NCBI RefSeq assembly: GCF_910592395.1
Contig: NC_088310.1
Location: forward strand, 14,331,501 to 14,395,500
Origin: Lineus longissimus
Taxonomy: Eukaryota; Nemertea; Pilidiophora; Heteronemertea; Lineidae
Direction: 5' to 3'
DNA: 64,000 bases
Positions 24,611 through 36,463 of the stretch are shown piece after piece. The position numbers and the translations under genes are program-made. The notes below the pieces were generated by a model. That model had not been told where the DNA came from. It saw nothing but the letters and a program-made list of their open reading frames with translations, and searched no databases. Each line of letters begins with the position of its first letter. Position 1 is the first letter of the stretch.

Positions 24611-25360
24611 CTAAAAACATACAATTTGAATTAATACCTATACAAAGTATGCTCAGTTGTAGATGTAAATGTCCCCATCTTTCTTGGACATAGAGTGCTA
24701 TCTACCGGATATATTTGTCCAAAGTTTGATTTCGTCTTGAATCTAACTTAGGGACCCAAAATAATTTTAAGGTTAGGGGTTTACTAATGAAGTACATACA
24801 TTTTTTTCTTCAATGAAGCCCATTGTTGACTAGAACATTGGATTCTTAAAGGGATATGTTTTTATTGGATATCTGGCGACAAGTAAGCACAGTTGGCTAT
24901 CAGTGGCCAATTGGTGATTTCCCAACTCCTACGACACTTACACTTAATTATCGACTGCTAGGTTGCCTTAGGTTCAATAGTTAGTTGCATGAATATTCAG
25001 GAGATGGGAGTGATCACTCCCTCCTGCAAAACATTTCGCTGGAGTGACAGACGACTCCTGTGGCCAGACAAAATTTCTGAAGAATTACTATTACATCACG
25101 TCTGTAAAACTCAACTGACCTTCCTTATTGGGGTGCCAAGAATAAATGAAAAATGTAAAGGAACTGAATACATATGGTCTATCCAGGGGACCCAAAAGAG
25201 ACTCAAATGCACGGTTGCATAAACACATGGTTTGTACCCATGATATTTGAATATCACATTTCTAAGGTTTTCAAATTTGGCTCGCTGGTGGCAAAGTGGT
25301 AAATAGAATCAAACTGAACTTTGATCCCTGAGATACAGCTAGGTCCAGAAGCATGTATCG
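24611..25360. other. UBR intron with a family A fragment
   Basis: Family A-type sequence ('ttctaaggttttcaaatttggc', 'gatccctgagata') lies at about 25250-25345 and resumes at about 25690-25790 on the far side of the inverted repeat at 25361. Nothing else is recognised. Confidence 0.5.
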
Positions 25361-27778
25361 GTTTTGGCAGTTACAGATCGATAAGGAACAGGCCAGAAAC
25401 AGATAGTTTCCTCATGTATTTTGCATTTCTTACCTCAAATCTAATGCCGCGATGACCTAGGATTTGCAGTACACGAAGTGAAATGAATTATGTTACGGAC
25501 ATAGATCATTTCGAGTACTGACCAATGATCATTGACCGACGCGACCTGAACAGACACGATGATGATGCAAACCGATACGAACCAGGAAAAAGATTATAGT
25601 CGCATCCTCACCAATGACATGATGCCGAGCAGGCGGGGCAAACATTTATTTGATTCAGGACACAAGGATATTTTGGCCTTCATTATTTAGGAGTCAGTCT
25701 ATGTAGGTCAAATCAAAGTGGGTGTGACATGTGATGTATCCTTGCTTGGAGTACCTACCATAAAAGTATTATCGAAAACAAGTCCATATCGCTATTATGT
25801 AGAGTACGACACACAGACCGAACAGCGGTTCATGTCCTCATAATTGTTCTGTCGTAGATCTGATTTTATCAGTTCATGCATTGATTTTCTTCAGTCTGTG
25901 TATCGCCGGTTCCGTTCAGCCAAAAAGAATGACTGACGACATTTGTGGGAAAAACTACAGATGAAAAGGACGGGTGACTGAATAAAAAAAGGCCCCTTAT
26001 CTTACCGTTTTGAAAAAGATCCCCAATCTAATCCCCTGCCGGTATCTTTTCAAAACAGCCCATCCAAAATAATCGAAAAAGATCCTCTAGTTCAACCAGG
26101 CCAGTAGTCCTTGCCGCCCCACCCGTCCAAACGAAATGTGAGGACACAACACAAATCAATACTTGCATACATTGTTTCCAGCAAAATATGAGTGAACTTT
26201 GAAGATAAACTCCACTAATGATAAAACACAAAGTTAAAAAACCGCAACATATTTAAAATGATGAACACCTTGGTACACTTCACTTCAAGACAAACTACCA
26301 AAAAAAAGGGGCAATGTACGCATCATAATCATAATGATAAGAAACAGGTGTTAATCTGCATATTGATTAGTTCCATAGGCTCTCCAGTCTCTGTCCATAA
26401 GGAACATACTAGAGTAACCAGCACAATCTTTCCACCTTGCGGTTTTCATTTCTTTTTTGTCAAGAAAATTATTTTATCTCAGATATCTATTTTGAGAGAG
26501 TCTTTGATGGGTGATTTTTAGCAGAGTCTTTAATGCCTGATTTTTAGCAGCGAGTCTTTGATGAGTTCGCAAGATGTTGAAATTTGAACCGACTGACTCC
26601 ATTCTGAAACCGCCTGATTTTAATTCAAAACGGGCGGAGGTGGTTCAACCAGATTCCAGGTCAAATCAAATTATAGCGTGGTGAATAGCGTAGGGAAAAG
26701 ATTCTTGATTGAACTGGATGCAAGGATGCATGTGATTTTTCCTTAGGTCACCATTGGTGGGTAGATGGCAGGTTTAGTTTGCAAGTTTGCTTATACAGAA
26801 ATTGCGCATGTGATTTTGATGTTGTTGGGAGCTTTGGATAATTATCTTCCGGGTTGTTAACCTTTAGCTGAGCCACCCTCTATCATTTCTCCGGTCTGTA
26901 TTTTATAATAACTGGATGCATCGATGCACCAGTTCCATCTATCGTTAGATAAGTGCATTGCATGCTACATTGATGAAGAAATTTTCAATTTTGGTCAAGA
27001 ACAAGTTGTTTTTGACCAATTTTTGAGACAGAATGGCAGGAAGGAGAGGTAGGAGATTTGCTTGAGATGATGTGGTTGATGAAGTCAACCTAATGGCTGA
27101 GTATTCTGAGCCAGAAGCTGACAATAATAGCGAGGACGATTCGGATAGTGAAAATGAACATGATGACAATGTAAATGTAGACCTAGAGCTTCTAGCTGTA
27201 GTTCATGCTGATATGAGTTCTGATAGTGATGATGATGACCAGACCCAACCCCCCAGGAGCAGGAGGAGAGGTGGCAATGCTAACAGGGGCAGAGGCAGGG
27301 TTAGGGCTGCTGATGAAGCTCAAATAAACTGGCAGGAACTGATCCATTATATATGCCCCACATGTCTATGAAATAAAGGGCCCAGCTCAATTTGAAACAA
27401 TATGTATCATTTTCTTGTAATTTAGCTAAAACAATAAGACCAGCCTGCATGTAGATAATGCATTATAATAGTACCGGCAAATGGTTCACTGCTGCGAGTC
27501 ACATAGGTACAATGTAGGCCCTGAATGAAATAAATGTTCACCTCACCCGCCCGGCATCGCATCATTGGTGCCCAGTTTGTATCGTCCTCGGTTCATGTTG
27601 TCATGTCAGGTGATCCGTCAATGATCATCAGTTAGTACTCTGAAAGACCTAAGTCCATAACGTAATATATTTTGGTTCCTGTGCTGCAACATCTAGGTCA
27701 TAGCAGCCATAGATTTGAGGTACAATACACGAAGCGATCATTGGTTTCTGGCTGGTTCCTATCGGTAAGGTGCCAAAT
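25361..27778. repeat. Pair of about 290-bp inverted copies, 25361-25665 and about 27505-27778
   Basis: The left copy and the reverse complement of the right copy share TACCTCAAATCTA, GATGACCTAG/CTATGACCTAG, GAGTACTRACYRATGATCAT, AACATTTATTTSATTCAGG and the outer TTTGGCA. They could be long terminal inverted repeats of one 2.4-kb element that includes the piggyBac-like fragment, or two independent insertions in opposite orientation. Family A sequence flanks the left copy on both sides, which favours independent insertions. Confidence 0.75.
26857..27371 (+). pseudogene. Possible piggyBac-like transposase N-terminus (fragment)
   Basis: After a TTAACCTTTAGCTG motif near 26857 (a TTAA followed by a CCTTT-type end would suit piggyBac), a frame starts MAGRRGRRFA at about 27033. 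It hits TGA, then continues in frame as DDVVDEVNLMAEYSEPE into an acidic serine/aspartate run and a GGNANRGRGR stretch, stopping at 27371. An acidic, low-complexity N-terminus with 'DEV' motifs is common in piggyBac-derived proteins, but the catalytic core is absent, so the call is tentative. No matching 3' end was found. Confidence 0.4.
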
Positions 27779-27835
27779 AAATACTTACCTGTGGACCTGG
27801 CTGTGGTCCCTGTAATATTTATGTACCTTACTGTG

Positions 27836-27930
27836 ACTTGAACAAGAGTAATGGTAGAAGTATGGACATGGTCCCTGTAGAATTTACCTTTGTTTGATCT
27901 GAGCGAGAGTAATGGTAGAAGTATGGATTA
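27836..27930. repeat. 61-bp tandem duplication overlapping a UBR exon end and its intron
   Basis: GAGTAATGGTAGAAGTATGGA occurs at 27846 and 27907, 61 bases apart, with flanking similarity ('ggtccctgtagaatttacct'). The upper copy is the 3' part of the UBR exon plus its donor. The lower copy is intronic and keeps a GTAAGG donor-like site on the minus strand. Confidence 0.85.
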
Positions 27931-27990
27931 TACTCGGTGTAGTACTCATCCTTCAACACAAAAACACCCTTGCCAGATCCCGTAGGCTTT
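27888..27990 (-). CDS. UBR1/2: UBR1/UBR2-like, middle-region exon (KP..G.G motif)
   Basis: The acceptor is TTCTATTCTTTTAG before 27990 and the donor AAAG|GTAAATT after 27888. One base completes the lysine codon begun at 40021, and the exon ends in phase 0. It encodes KPTGSGKGVFVLKDEYY then NPYFYHYSRSDQTK, matching the UBR 'FKKPG.SG.GVYELK.E....N.YFYHYS....SK' block closely. The 3' end of this exon is duplicated just downstream in the intron (61-bp period). Confidence 0.96.
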
Positions 27991-29881
27991 CTAAAAGAAT
28001 AGAAAAGGTATAATAGCGAGGAATTATTTTTTTACGAGATAGTATCAAAACACATTACCTTGACATTTCATGACTATACACAAGTTATTTTATCAGAAGA
28101 ACATGTTGATTCTCCTATTACAATTGGGTAGCAGTCAACAAAACTAGAGCAATGACGATGGCAAGCCCATCACAAATCTCCCTGCTTTTGATATGCAGGA
28201 TTGTAGAGGTGGATAATTTTATGATGAGTGTGTTGTAATGGTGTGTGTGCGTATGCGTGTGATGGTGAAGGTATTTGTCGTTGAGAATGTGTATGTGGTG
28301 AAGTTGAGATTAGTGTTCAAAGAAACCTCAAATGTATCATTGTTGGTACATAAAGAGTCAACATTGTATCTGAAATCGGATAGATTTATGATCAAATAAT
28401 ATAATTCAAGTATAAGAATGATGAAAACTAGCATCTTCATGATTTATGAAGGATATATAGAGCTATTTATAGGGGCTACAAATACCCCGAAACAATGGGC
28501 TACAACTACCCTGAGGGTACCTTGGTCAAAAAAGTGTCTCAAAAAAATTTACTTTTAATAATGACATCAAACGCCGTGTACAATATCCTCTTCGCTCAAT
28601 ACTGGTCACCTGAACCAAGTTTCAAATACTCTAGTTTCTCACTTCTAACGTCTAGCCAGATCTTTACATAGTGCACATTCCTAGGCCCATAATGGGGGCA
28701 ATTTTAGGCCTTCTCTTCAAGCCACTATTGCCAATGATGCTGCAGGTAAATTAATCAAGAAACTTACTTCCGTCGTGGGCCTACTAAAATGAACACATAC
28801 ACTGGTTTTATATATAAATACTGCAGTGGACATTAGGGGTGCGAAACCCGAGTATATCAATGCTCTATAAATGTGGAAAATTCATACTTTTTTGTGCATT
28901 TGTCTGATTGTTTACTTCTTATAGCCAAAGCTCTTACATAACATGTTGCATATTAAAAAAACTATTGATGTTGTGATACACAAGAGTCACCTCTTTTACA
29001 TCCACGCTTCCCTTACCGAAAAGCAGTGTGGTGTCAGACAGGATTCAGTCAGGTTGCAATGTTACCTTATATTTTATGGTTGTGTTGAAATCAGTGGAAA
29101 GCAGTAATAGGGAGTGTTTTTCAGTCATGCTTTACCAAAGCAACCAAAAATAGAGGTCAGGGTCAGTGGTGAGACAGTCAAAATCAGTGGTAAGGCAGTA
29201 AAAAGCAGTGCCCATTTAAATATTTCGGCTGACTGATTTCCACTGTTTTTGACACTGAAAATGACTCCCACAATGCATCATGCACAGGGCTGGCAGTGGA
29301 GTTGTGTTAATTTAAATATTTCGCAGGACACTGAATCCACACTGAAACACCACTGATTTATGACTGCTGTTTCCTAAACCTGGAGGACGGAGCAGTCATT
29401 TTCAGTGTTAATATGAATAATTTATTCAATGGCATGAAGGCACGGATGCAGAGAGCGGTTTGGGGGAAGTGACCCCCCTGCTCATGACGACCAAAGAAAT
29501 TGTGCAAAAAAGCAAAAACTTCTTGGCAACTACATGTATTACTTTTGCTGCCCTATTTCAGACGGTGTGTTTGCTTCCAATATGGCAGTGATGACGTCAT
29601 CTGCAAGTCTCGCAGAAATAGAGGGCATCGAAGCAACTGTCTACCGATAGGCGGCCCCTAATTCGGTCCATCCAGGGTCGGTCAGCTGTGCATTGCTGTC
29701 AATGATATCATTGATGATATCATTCAAGGCTTTAATACAGGTTTAGATCAAAGTAACAGGTGCTGCTATAGCGCACACAGCTGATCAACACATGCATTAT
29801 CATCGGCTGGTCATTCACTGATCGTCGACTGGAACCAGGAATTGGACATGCGCTCTCCGAGGCCACGTTGGAACTAAAAAA
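27991..29881. other. UBR intron; Penelope-type 3' remnant and CAGTG-rich repeat
   Basis: At about 28030-28115, the minus strand resembles the Penelope-like terminal sequence at 57245-57736, with a degraded TTCTGATAA..CATGAAATG core. At 29030-29370 there are many 'cagtgg' and 'atttaaatatttcg' phrases in both orientations, possibly a small element. No exon is recognised. Confidence 0.45.
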
Positions 29882-30660
29882 TACAGTAGAACCTCCCTTA
29901 GCGGACACCTCTGCCAGGCGGACACCTCTACCTTACGGACACGTCTGGGCAGTCCTGATTTTTTTCTAAGTCATTTCCAATAACAAAAACCTCTGTACGG
30001 CGGACACCTCTCTACTCCGAATTGCGGACAGGGCGATAGCCAATTTTTGGTCCAATTCCCTCCAAATTACAGACCATAGGAAAAAACAATGGTTTCCCAC
30101 GTGCGCTTGGAGAGTCAAGTAAGCCCGACAGGTGTGATATTTGCGTAATTAATCAGCGTAATTACCCCATGGCATTGTGTTTTTGTATCCTAATTAAGCC
30201 GCGGCATTTGTTTACTCATCTTTTCAACTAATCACATAGGCCTATTGTGTCAACAGACACTCATAAATCCATGCGGTTTGTCAGTGTTGCGGCGAATATG
30301 CGTTAGTAGAGAAATTTGAAAAAATTACTCATTAATCAAAGGTGGCTGATGGACAGAAATTATGGTGTTTTTTCACACATTATGACATGTCAAGGAGATT
30401 TTGCAATAAAAGGGGCACCTTTTACTAGAGAGATTATTCACTCTCTGAGTTCCAAAGTAGCTCACGTCATTCAACGCAACATCACAAGCAAAGACCGATC
30501 AGCCAAGAGGTTTAAAGTTTCTACGCTAGATGTCGACACAGAGAAAACCAAGACCTGCAAGGCGGGAACTTCAAATCCACCTATCGGACGATTTGGCATA
30601 ACCTCTCTATTGCGGACACCTCTCTATTGCGGACACCTGGGCCCAGTCCCATGGGTGTCC
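29882..30660. mobile_element. Pogo/Tc1-like non-autonomous element, copy 2 (right end lost)
   Basis: It matches 14661-15478 almost throughout, starting TA plus CAGTAGAACCTCCCTTAGCG and including the same ORF (30316 onward, MDRNYGVFSHIMTC). At about 30655 the right terminal repeat is replaced by unrelated sequence after ATGGGTGTCC, so this copy is truncated. The ORF therefore runs on to 30711. Confidence 0.85.
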
Positions 30661-31701
30661 AAGAAAAGGCGCCAAAAGTTTGACGAGCAATTGAGTAATT
30701 TTTTTGAGTGACGCGAAAATGCACTGACACTACGCTGAATGTGCCGATCCGCTTTCCTCCTGCCGAAAATTAATAAAACAATGTCCTTATTTACAACATG
30801 TGTAGGCTTATACAAAGATTATAGCAAATGGAGTGGAATGGTGATATCTACTATAACTTATGAACAACTATTATTGATATGAAACAAAGATTTAATGGAT
30901 AATGGGTGCATCCTTGCTTTGCCAGGTGACAATCATTCCCAATTCAACATTTAAGGTAGCTATCTGATTTCGAAATTGCAGTGGGTGCTGCTAAATAAAC
31001 AGAAGAGTCATCTCAGCAATAGTTTGCCTTTCCACCAGTAGAGCTTGGGAGTATGGTATATCGTGGTGATCATCGGTGGGGTGCCGCTCGAATAATGGAA
31101 GAGCAAATCCTCCTGCATCAGCAGTTTTTCGGCAAGAGCTGACGTTTGGACTACAGTAGATTTCACAGTAAAAACTTCAGATTTTTATCCATTTCTGCAA
31201 AAAATTGATTCGCCTCTGGCCATCAACCATATAAACAATCCCTGAAAGTTTCACGGTCATATGTGGTTTAGTTCTTGAGTTATCCTGCTGAAACCACAGA
31301 TTGGAACGGAGAGAGAGAGATGAAGAAAAAAACAGTAGGAAATAAGGAAGACTGGCCATTTCGGATTGGGCGGTCTTAGTAAAGGTAATAAACTGGAACA
31401 CAGTTCCGAGTATTATCACTCTACTCAAGTCTGAGGCTAATTCAGCCTTATCTATAGACTTCGTTCCTAACTCACTAAAAATATTTAATCAACTTGACTA
31501 TGAATAAAACTAAATGCCTTATGACATGCTTGTGCCTTTTTAACCATACAAAATACTGAAAAACATGGAATACACGCTGCTTAAATTGTCTTTGAAAATA
31601 TGCATAATATACTATAACTCACTTCAAATCGAATCAGTCTACCTGGCACGCAAAAATTGCCAAAATAATGGTGAGATACCACAAGTATATTAGGTCTGCA
31701 A
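30661..31701. other. UBR intron, no recognised content
   Basis: Short ORFs only. No domain, splice pair or repeat boundary is recognised. Confidence 0.5.
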
Positions 31702-32736
31702 AAATGGCCAGGGCCATTGTGCTCACCTCATGTGGAGGAAAGATGGATAAAGAGCATGGTATTGTGTCATGTAGTGTTAGGTTTGATGTAGGTCCAAGCA
31801 ATTACAATTTCCCCAAAATGGCCAATTTACAGTACATTCGATCTCTGTGACCTTGAAAAGTAGGTCAAATCAAAGAAGACCCGGGTGACACATTGAATGG
31901 TTGTTAGAATTAGATGTACCTATGATATAAAATTGGTGCCAATCGGGCAAGTCATTACTAGGAATAATGGCATTTTGAAGAATTTAGGATTTGGCCCCCT
32001 CCCTGGAGGCCAAACGGCAAATCAGATCGCACCAAACTTCGGTACCTGAGATCACCTGACCAAGGGTACATGTGTACTTAATTTGTGATCAATAGTCATT
32101 GGAGTTAAGAAACGTGCCATAGTTATGGCCTGACGGCAAATTTATGCCATTTGACCTCTGTGACCTTGACAAGAAGGTCAAATTAAAAACCTGTGTGACA
32201 TATACTGTATGGTGGTTAGATGTACCCATGATATCAAATTGGTGGCAATCGGGCAAGAAGTTAAGGAATAATCACATTTTTAAGGTTTTTTGATTTTGCC
32301 CCCTGGTGGTCAAGTGGTGAATCATATTGGACCAAACTTTGGTCCCTGAGATCACCTGACTAAGGGGTAAATGTGTATCAAATTTGGTATCAATAGTCAT
32401 TGCTGTTTAGAAACGTGCCATCGTTACATCCTAACGGCCAATTTACACCATTTGACCTCTGTGACCTTGAAAAGGAGGTCAAATAAAAAACCCGGAGGAT
32501 ATATGATGCACCTTTGCTAGAAGTACCTACCATATTTTTTTCAAAATTTCCCGACTACTATTAAGGGAGATATTGCATATTTTCACTTTTAACGTTTGGC
32601 CCCCTGGTGGCCAAACCATGAATCGAATCGGACCGAAACTTGGTCTCCTAGGTATCATTACATAAGGGTACATGTGTACCAAGTTTCAACTCAATAGCTC
32701 CAACAGTTACGAAACGTGCCCTGCTAACGGACGACG

Positions 32737-32774
<38 letters not shown>

Positions 32775-32830
32775 ACGACGGACGCCACGGTATGGGATAA
32801 GCTCACCTCTGCTAAGAGGTGAGCTAAAAA
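31702..32830. mobile_element. Family A hairpin-ended repeat, copy 2
   Basis: This is nearly identical to 9275-10390 from AAATGGCCAGGGCCATTGTG to the terminal GAGGTGAGCTAAAAA (32816-32830). The main difference is a longer GAC run (about 32736-32772). TGACCT blocks lie at about 31845, 32149 and 32452. The strong match suggests recent activity or conversion. Confidence 0.85.
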
Positions 32831-32926
32831 TACAACATCTGTCTCGCCATTACAAAGGCAACACAATAAGAAAACATTTGACCCAATATTTGAAATTCTG
32901 AGGAACGTTGCATCAAAACATTTAAT

Positions 32927-33781
32927 AACAAGAGGCCCAAGGGCCTGGCGCTCAGCTGAAATATATGAAGATGGAAAGTACCCGATACATCTCTTTCAAC
33001 CTCAGTTTTGTCAATATATCAGGCAAACATACCAAAGTAAAAAGACTTTTAAATGGTGACAAATATGCCACTTATTAGTCAAATCTAAGTGCCTGAGCCA
33101 GGCTGACCTTGAAAAGTAGGTCAAATAGAAAGCCCGTGTGATATCATGTAAAGGAGACTTATTGTACACCAACCATAAAATTCATGTCACTCTGGATACA
33201 GCAAAGGCTTTAAAATAGAAAAAAAAAACCAAGATGGCCGCCCACCAAATTATTCAAAAAAGTAAAGAAAATGTATTTACAAGTGAAAAAAGTAAAAATT
33301 AAAAAAAAAAAAAAATTGACCCGAAGTGGGATTGGAACCGACAACCTTCAGAGTCATACAAGAGCGGGAAATTCAAATCAAGCTTAAACTAGGTCAACAC
33401 AGATTTTGGCTCAGTAACGCCAACTGGTAGTATCAATCAAAACTACTCTTAGTAGTTTCAAGACCTACATGCATGCGGTCCTTTTCAACTTTATTTCAAG
33501 CTTCTATCTGCTTGAATAAAGCGCCAAAAAATTGTTTTGTGATTTAGGCTTTTTGCCCCCTGGTGGCCAAACTGTTAATCCTTCCGGACCCACACTTGGT
33601 CTATTCAGGAGTCCTGAAGGGTCTAAATGGCTTATAGGGAAAATCTATCGCCTATCCGCCATAGTTTTGAAACGTGCCTGTTTAACGGACGGACAGACAC
33701 ACAGACAGACAGACAGACAGACGGACATTCATTCTACCATTTACTCATATGAATAGCTCAGCTTGTCAGCTGAGCTAAAAA
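32927..33781. mobile_element. Family B hairpin-ended repeat, short copy
   Basis: It starts AACAAGAGGCCCAAGGGCCT and then GCTCAGCTGA (32950-32959). An ACAG-type run lies at 33690-33722, followed by a perfect hairpin AGCTCAGCT/TGTC/AGCTGAGCT (33755-33776) and AAAAA. An A-rich stretch and a minus-strand GGTTCCAATCC box near 33330 suggest a tRNA-derived SINE piece inside. There is no ORF of note. Confidence 0.8.
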
Positions 33782-34479
33782 CGACCATCAGAGGGAGACT
33801 TTAATATGTTTTGTGCTGTTGTGACTTTTTAAATGCATGCTTATTATGCTGATAATTCTCAGCTACTGCTAAAAATTATAGACATTAGATTATATATTAG
33901 TGACAGCTTCTTTCATAAAATGGTTTATTTTATCAACAAATAACAAAATATGATATATAAATAGGACCTGACACTTTTTGGTGTGTCTGCAGGTGATTTT
34001 ATGGAGAACTATAAATGCTGTGTAGGGCAGTAATCATTTTCGTGGGCTACGTGGTGATGCGATAGCCTCTTTGCAAATCGAAAAAATTATTTCCTTTACC
34101 ACATTCGCGGTACTCCTTCTCAAGATGGTGGCAACTTACTAGCACCAGAGGCATTGTAAGGAACGAAATGTTGCTCTAGGGCCAAGAATAGTCAACATGC
34201 AGCTTCAAGTTCAAACAGGAGAGCAGAATATGACTACGAAATTATGACATCAAAGTGTTGGCTTTTTAAAGAATTCTTAATTTCTGGGGCCAATAACACC
34301 CCCTGGCGGAAAATATTTAACTAATGCATATTTTTCCCAGAAATTTTATAATTTTAGCTAAATTTTAGACGAAATTGAACACTATTCTTTATCCAGTAAG
34401 TGAAATAAGCCTTTTTAAACAAGTCGTCATGCAGGCTGATGTAGGTCAAATTGCCCTGATTTTTGGGTTCTGATAAGAG
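33782..34479. other. UBR intron, no recognised content
   Basis: No domain, exon or repeat end is seen. The phrase 'ggggccaataacaccccctgg' near 34288 recurs near 37698, marking a further low-copy repeat. Confidence 0.45.
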
Positions 34480-36463
34480 AACAAGAGGCCCAAGGGCCTG
34501 GCGCTCAGCTGAGTTAATATCATTAATATCTTCCCGGTGTTTAGTTCATTATGCATGAAAATGGCATGCTCCATGGTATTTGATATCCTTTTGCGTTCAC
34601 AACGGTACCAATGTTTTTGGTTGACATAATTATGCCACTGTTCATTCCTCAATCCTGACCATAATTCGGGTGAAATCATCGTATGAAAATATTAACCGAA
34701 ACATGAAGTTTATGCCATGAATGAGCATACTCATTGTCATAGCCTCGTTTACAAGTACGAAGTATTTTCCCGCGAATATTCAAAACTGCTTGGCTCCTTG
34801 CCAGTTAAATAACATGTGACAATACACAATTGATGGAAATTGTAAATCATTTTTTTATCTATCAGGGGAAACAAGCTGATGATGATCAAATAAATCATTC
34901 ATGAGAAATCGTTTTGTTGCTGAAGCTTGCATGACGAAGTTAATGCTAAACCTTTTCTTGTGCGCTACTGCACCACCGTAGTTTTCTATTTAGACCAGCG
35001 ATGACGTCATTTCTGGTGATTCCCTACGTTGTCCAATGAGCGCTTTTTAAAATGTGCCATTTGGTATTGTACAGTATGCAATGTATTTTTTCAGCGCTGC
35101 CAGTTGCCGAACAGAATGCCGTAGCTCCCTCAATTTCCAATCAATTTTTATAGGAGTGACATTATTGTATTGCTTAGAATGTCTACTTTTTACTCATGAT
35201 AGAATCGTAGAACTAAAACTTAATAGGCGAACAGAATCATGCCGATTCACTGCACATACTGTGGGAATTCTCCACCTCAAAATACATCGGCGATGTCATC
35301 GCGAACAGAGCATGCACTTCCGATATCGTTTTCACAGAAATGTGACGAAATTTTCAAGAACTAATTTCTGAAAGTAGTCCCTAAAGACCTTATGACTACC
35401 ACTGAAACGAACTGGTGATAATATCGCCTACCAGACTACTTTTTAAGCAGAAAATTGGGTACTTGAGTGTCATTGAGCTCCAAGATTATTGCACATGGCG
35501 TAAACAACATGCCGCCATTTTGTCTCCGCTTCGGTATTTCGTACGCCGCTTATAATGCACCTTCTCAATTAAAACCAACATAATAAGGCCATTTTGTATT
35601 GTACAGTATGCAATGTATTTTTTCAGCGCTGCAAGTTGCCGAACAGAATGCCGTAGCTCCCTCAATTTCCAATCAATTTTTATAGGAGTGACATTATTGT
35701 ATTGCTCAGAATGTCTACTTTTTACTCATGAAAGAATCGTAGAACTAAAACTTAATAGGCGAACAGAATCATGCCGATTCACTGCACATACTGTGGGAAT
35801 TCTCCACCTCAAAATACATCGGCGATGTCATCGCGAACAGAGCATGCACTTCCGATATCGTTTTCACAGAAATGTGACCAAATTTTCAAGAACTAATTTC
35901 TGAAAGTAGTCCCTAAAGACCTTATGACTACCACTGAAATGAACTGGTGATAATATCGCCTACCAGACTACTTTTTAAGCAGAAAATTGGGTACTTGAGT
36001 GTCATTGAGCTTCAAGATTATTGCACATGGCGTAAACAACATGCCGCCATTTTGTCTCCGCTTCGGTATTTCGTACGCCGCTTATAATGCACCTTCTCAA
36101 TTAAAACCAACATAATAAGGCCTTACATCGTTGATTGAATAGGAACACCACACAAAACACAATAAAGTGGGGGTACAATCGATTACGAAGCTGAAGTGAA
36201 CAGTGATAATTCCTGGAGCTACTGCTTTTGTTGTGTAGCTGCCATGTTTGGAGAACTGGCAATTAGGAGACTTCATTGATGGCTGACGTCATCGGGCGGG
36301 AATTTGAATCGGCAGAAATAATTAAAAGGCAGGTAGCGCCCTCTCCTGTTAAAATTTTGAACTTTTTCTCAATAAAATAGATTTTCAAGAATTTTATCTT
36401 ATGGATAGACAGACATACAGAATTTGAACATTAATTCTACCAGCTAAGCTGACAAACTAAAAA
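34480..36463. mobile_element. Family B hairpin-ended repeat with an internal 532-bp tandem duplication
   Basis: It closely matches 21239-22640. A segment starting GTATTGTACAGTATGCAATG occurs at 35065 and again at about 35597, about 532 bases apart. Copy 1 has a single version (21834). Both duplicated units carry the same ORF beginning MYFFSAASCRTECRS, but no known domain is recognised. The 3' end (CAGCTAAGCTGACAAACTAAAAA) is a mutated hairpin. Confidence 0.8.

Noticed and set aside
33310-33375. Minus-strand tRNA-like sequence (GGTTCCAATCC) next to a T run
   Set aside because: Lies in a family B repeat and lacks a full cloverleaf; probably SINE-derived.
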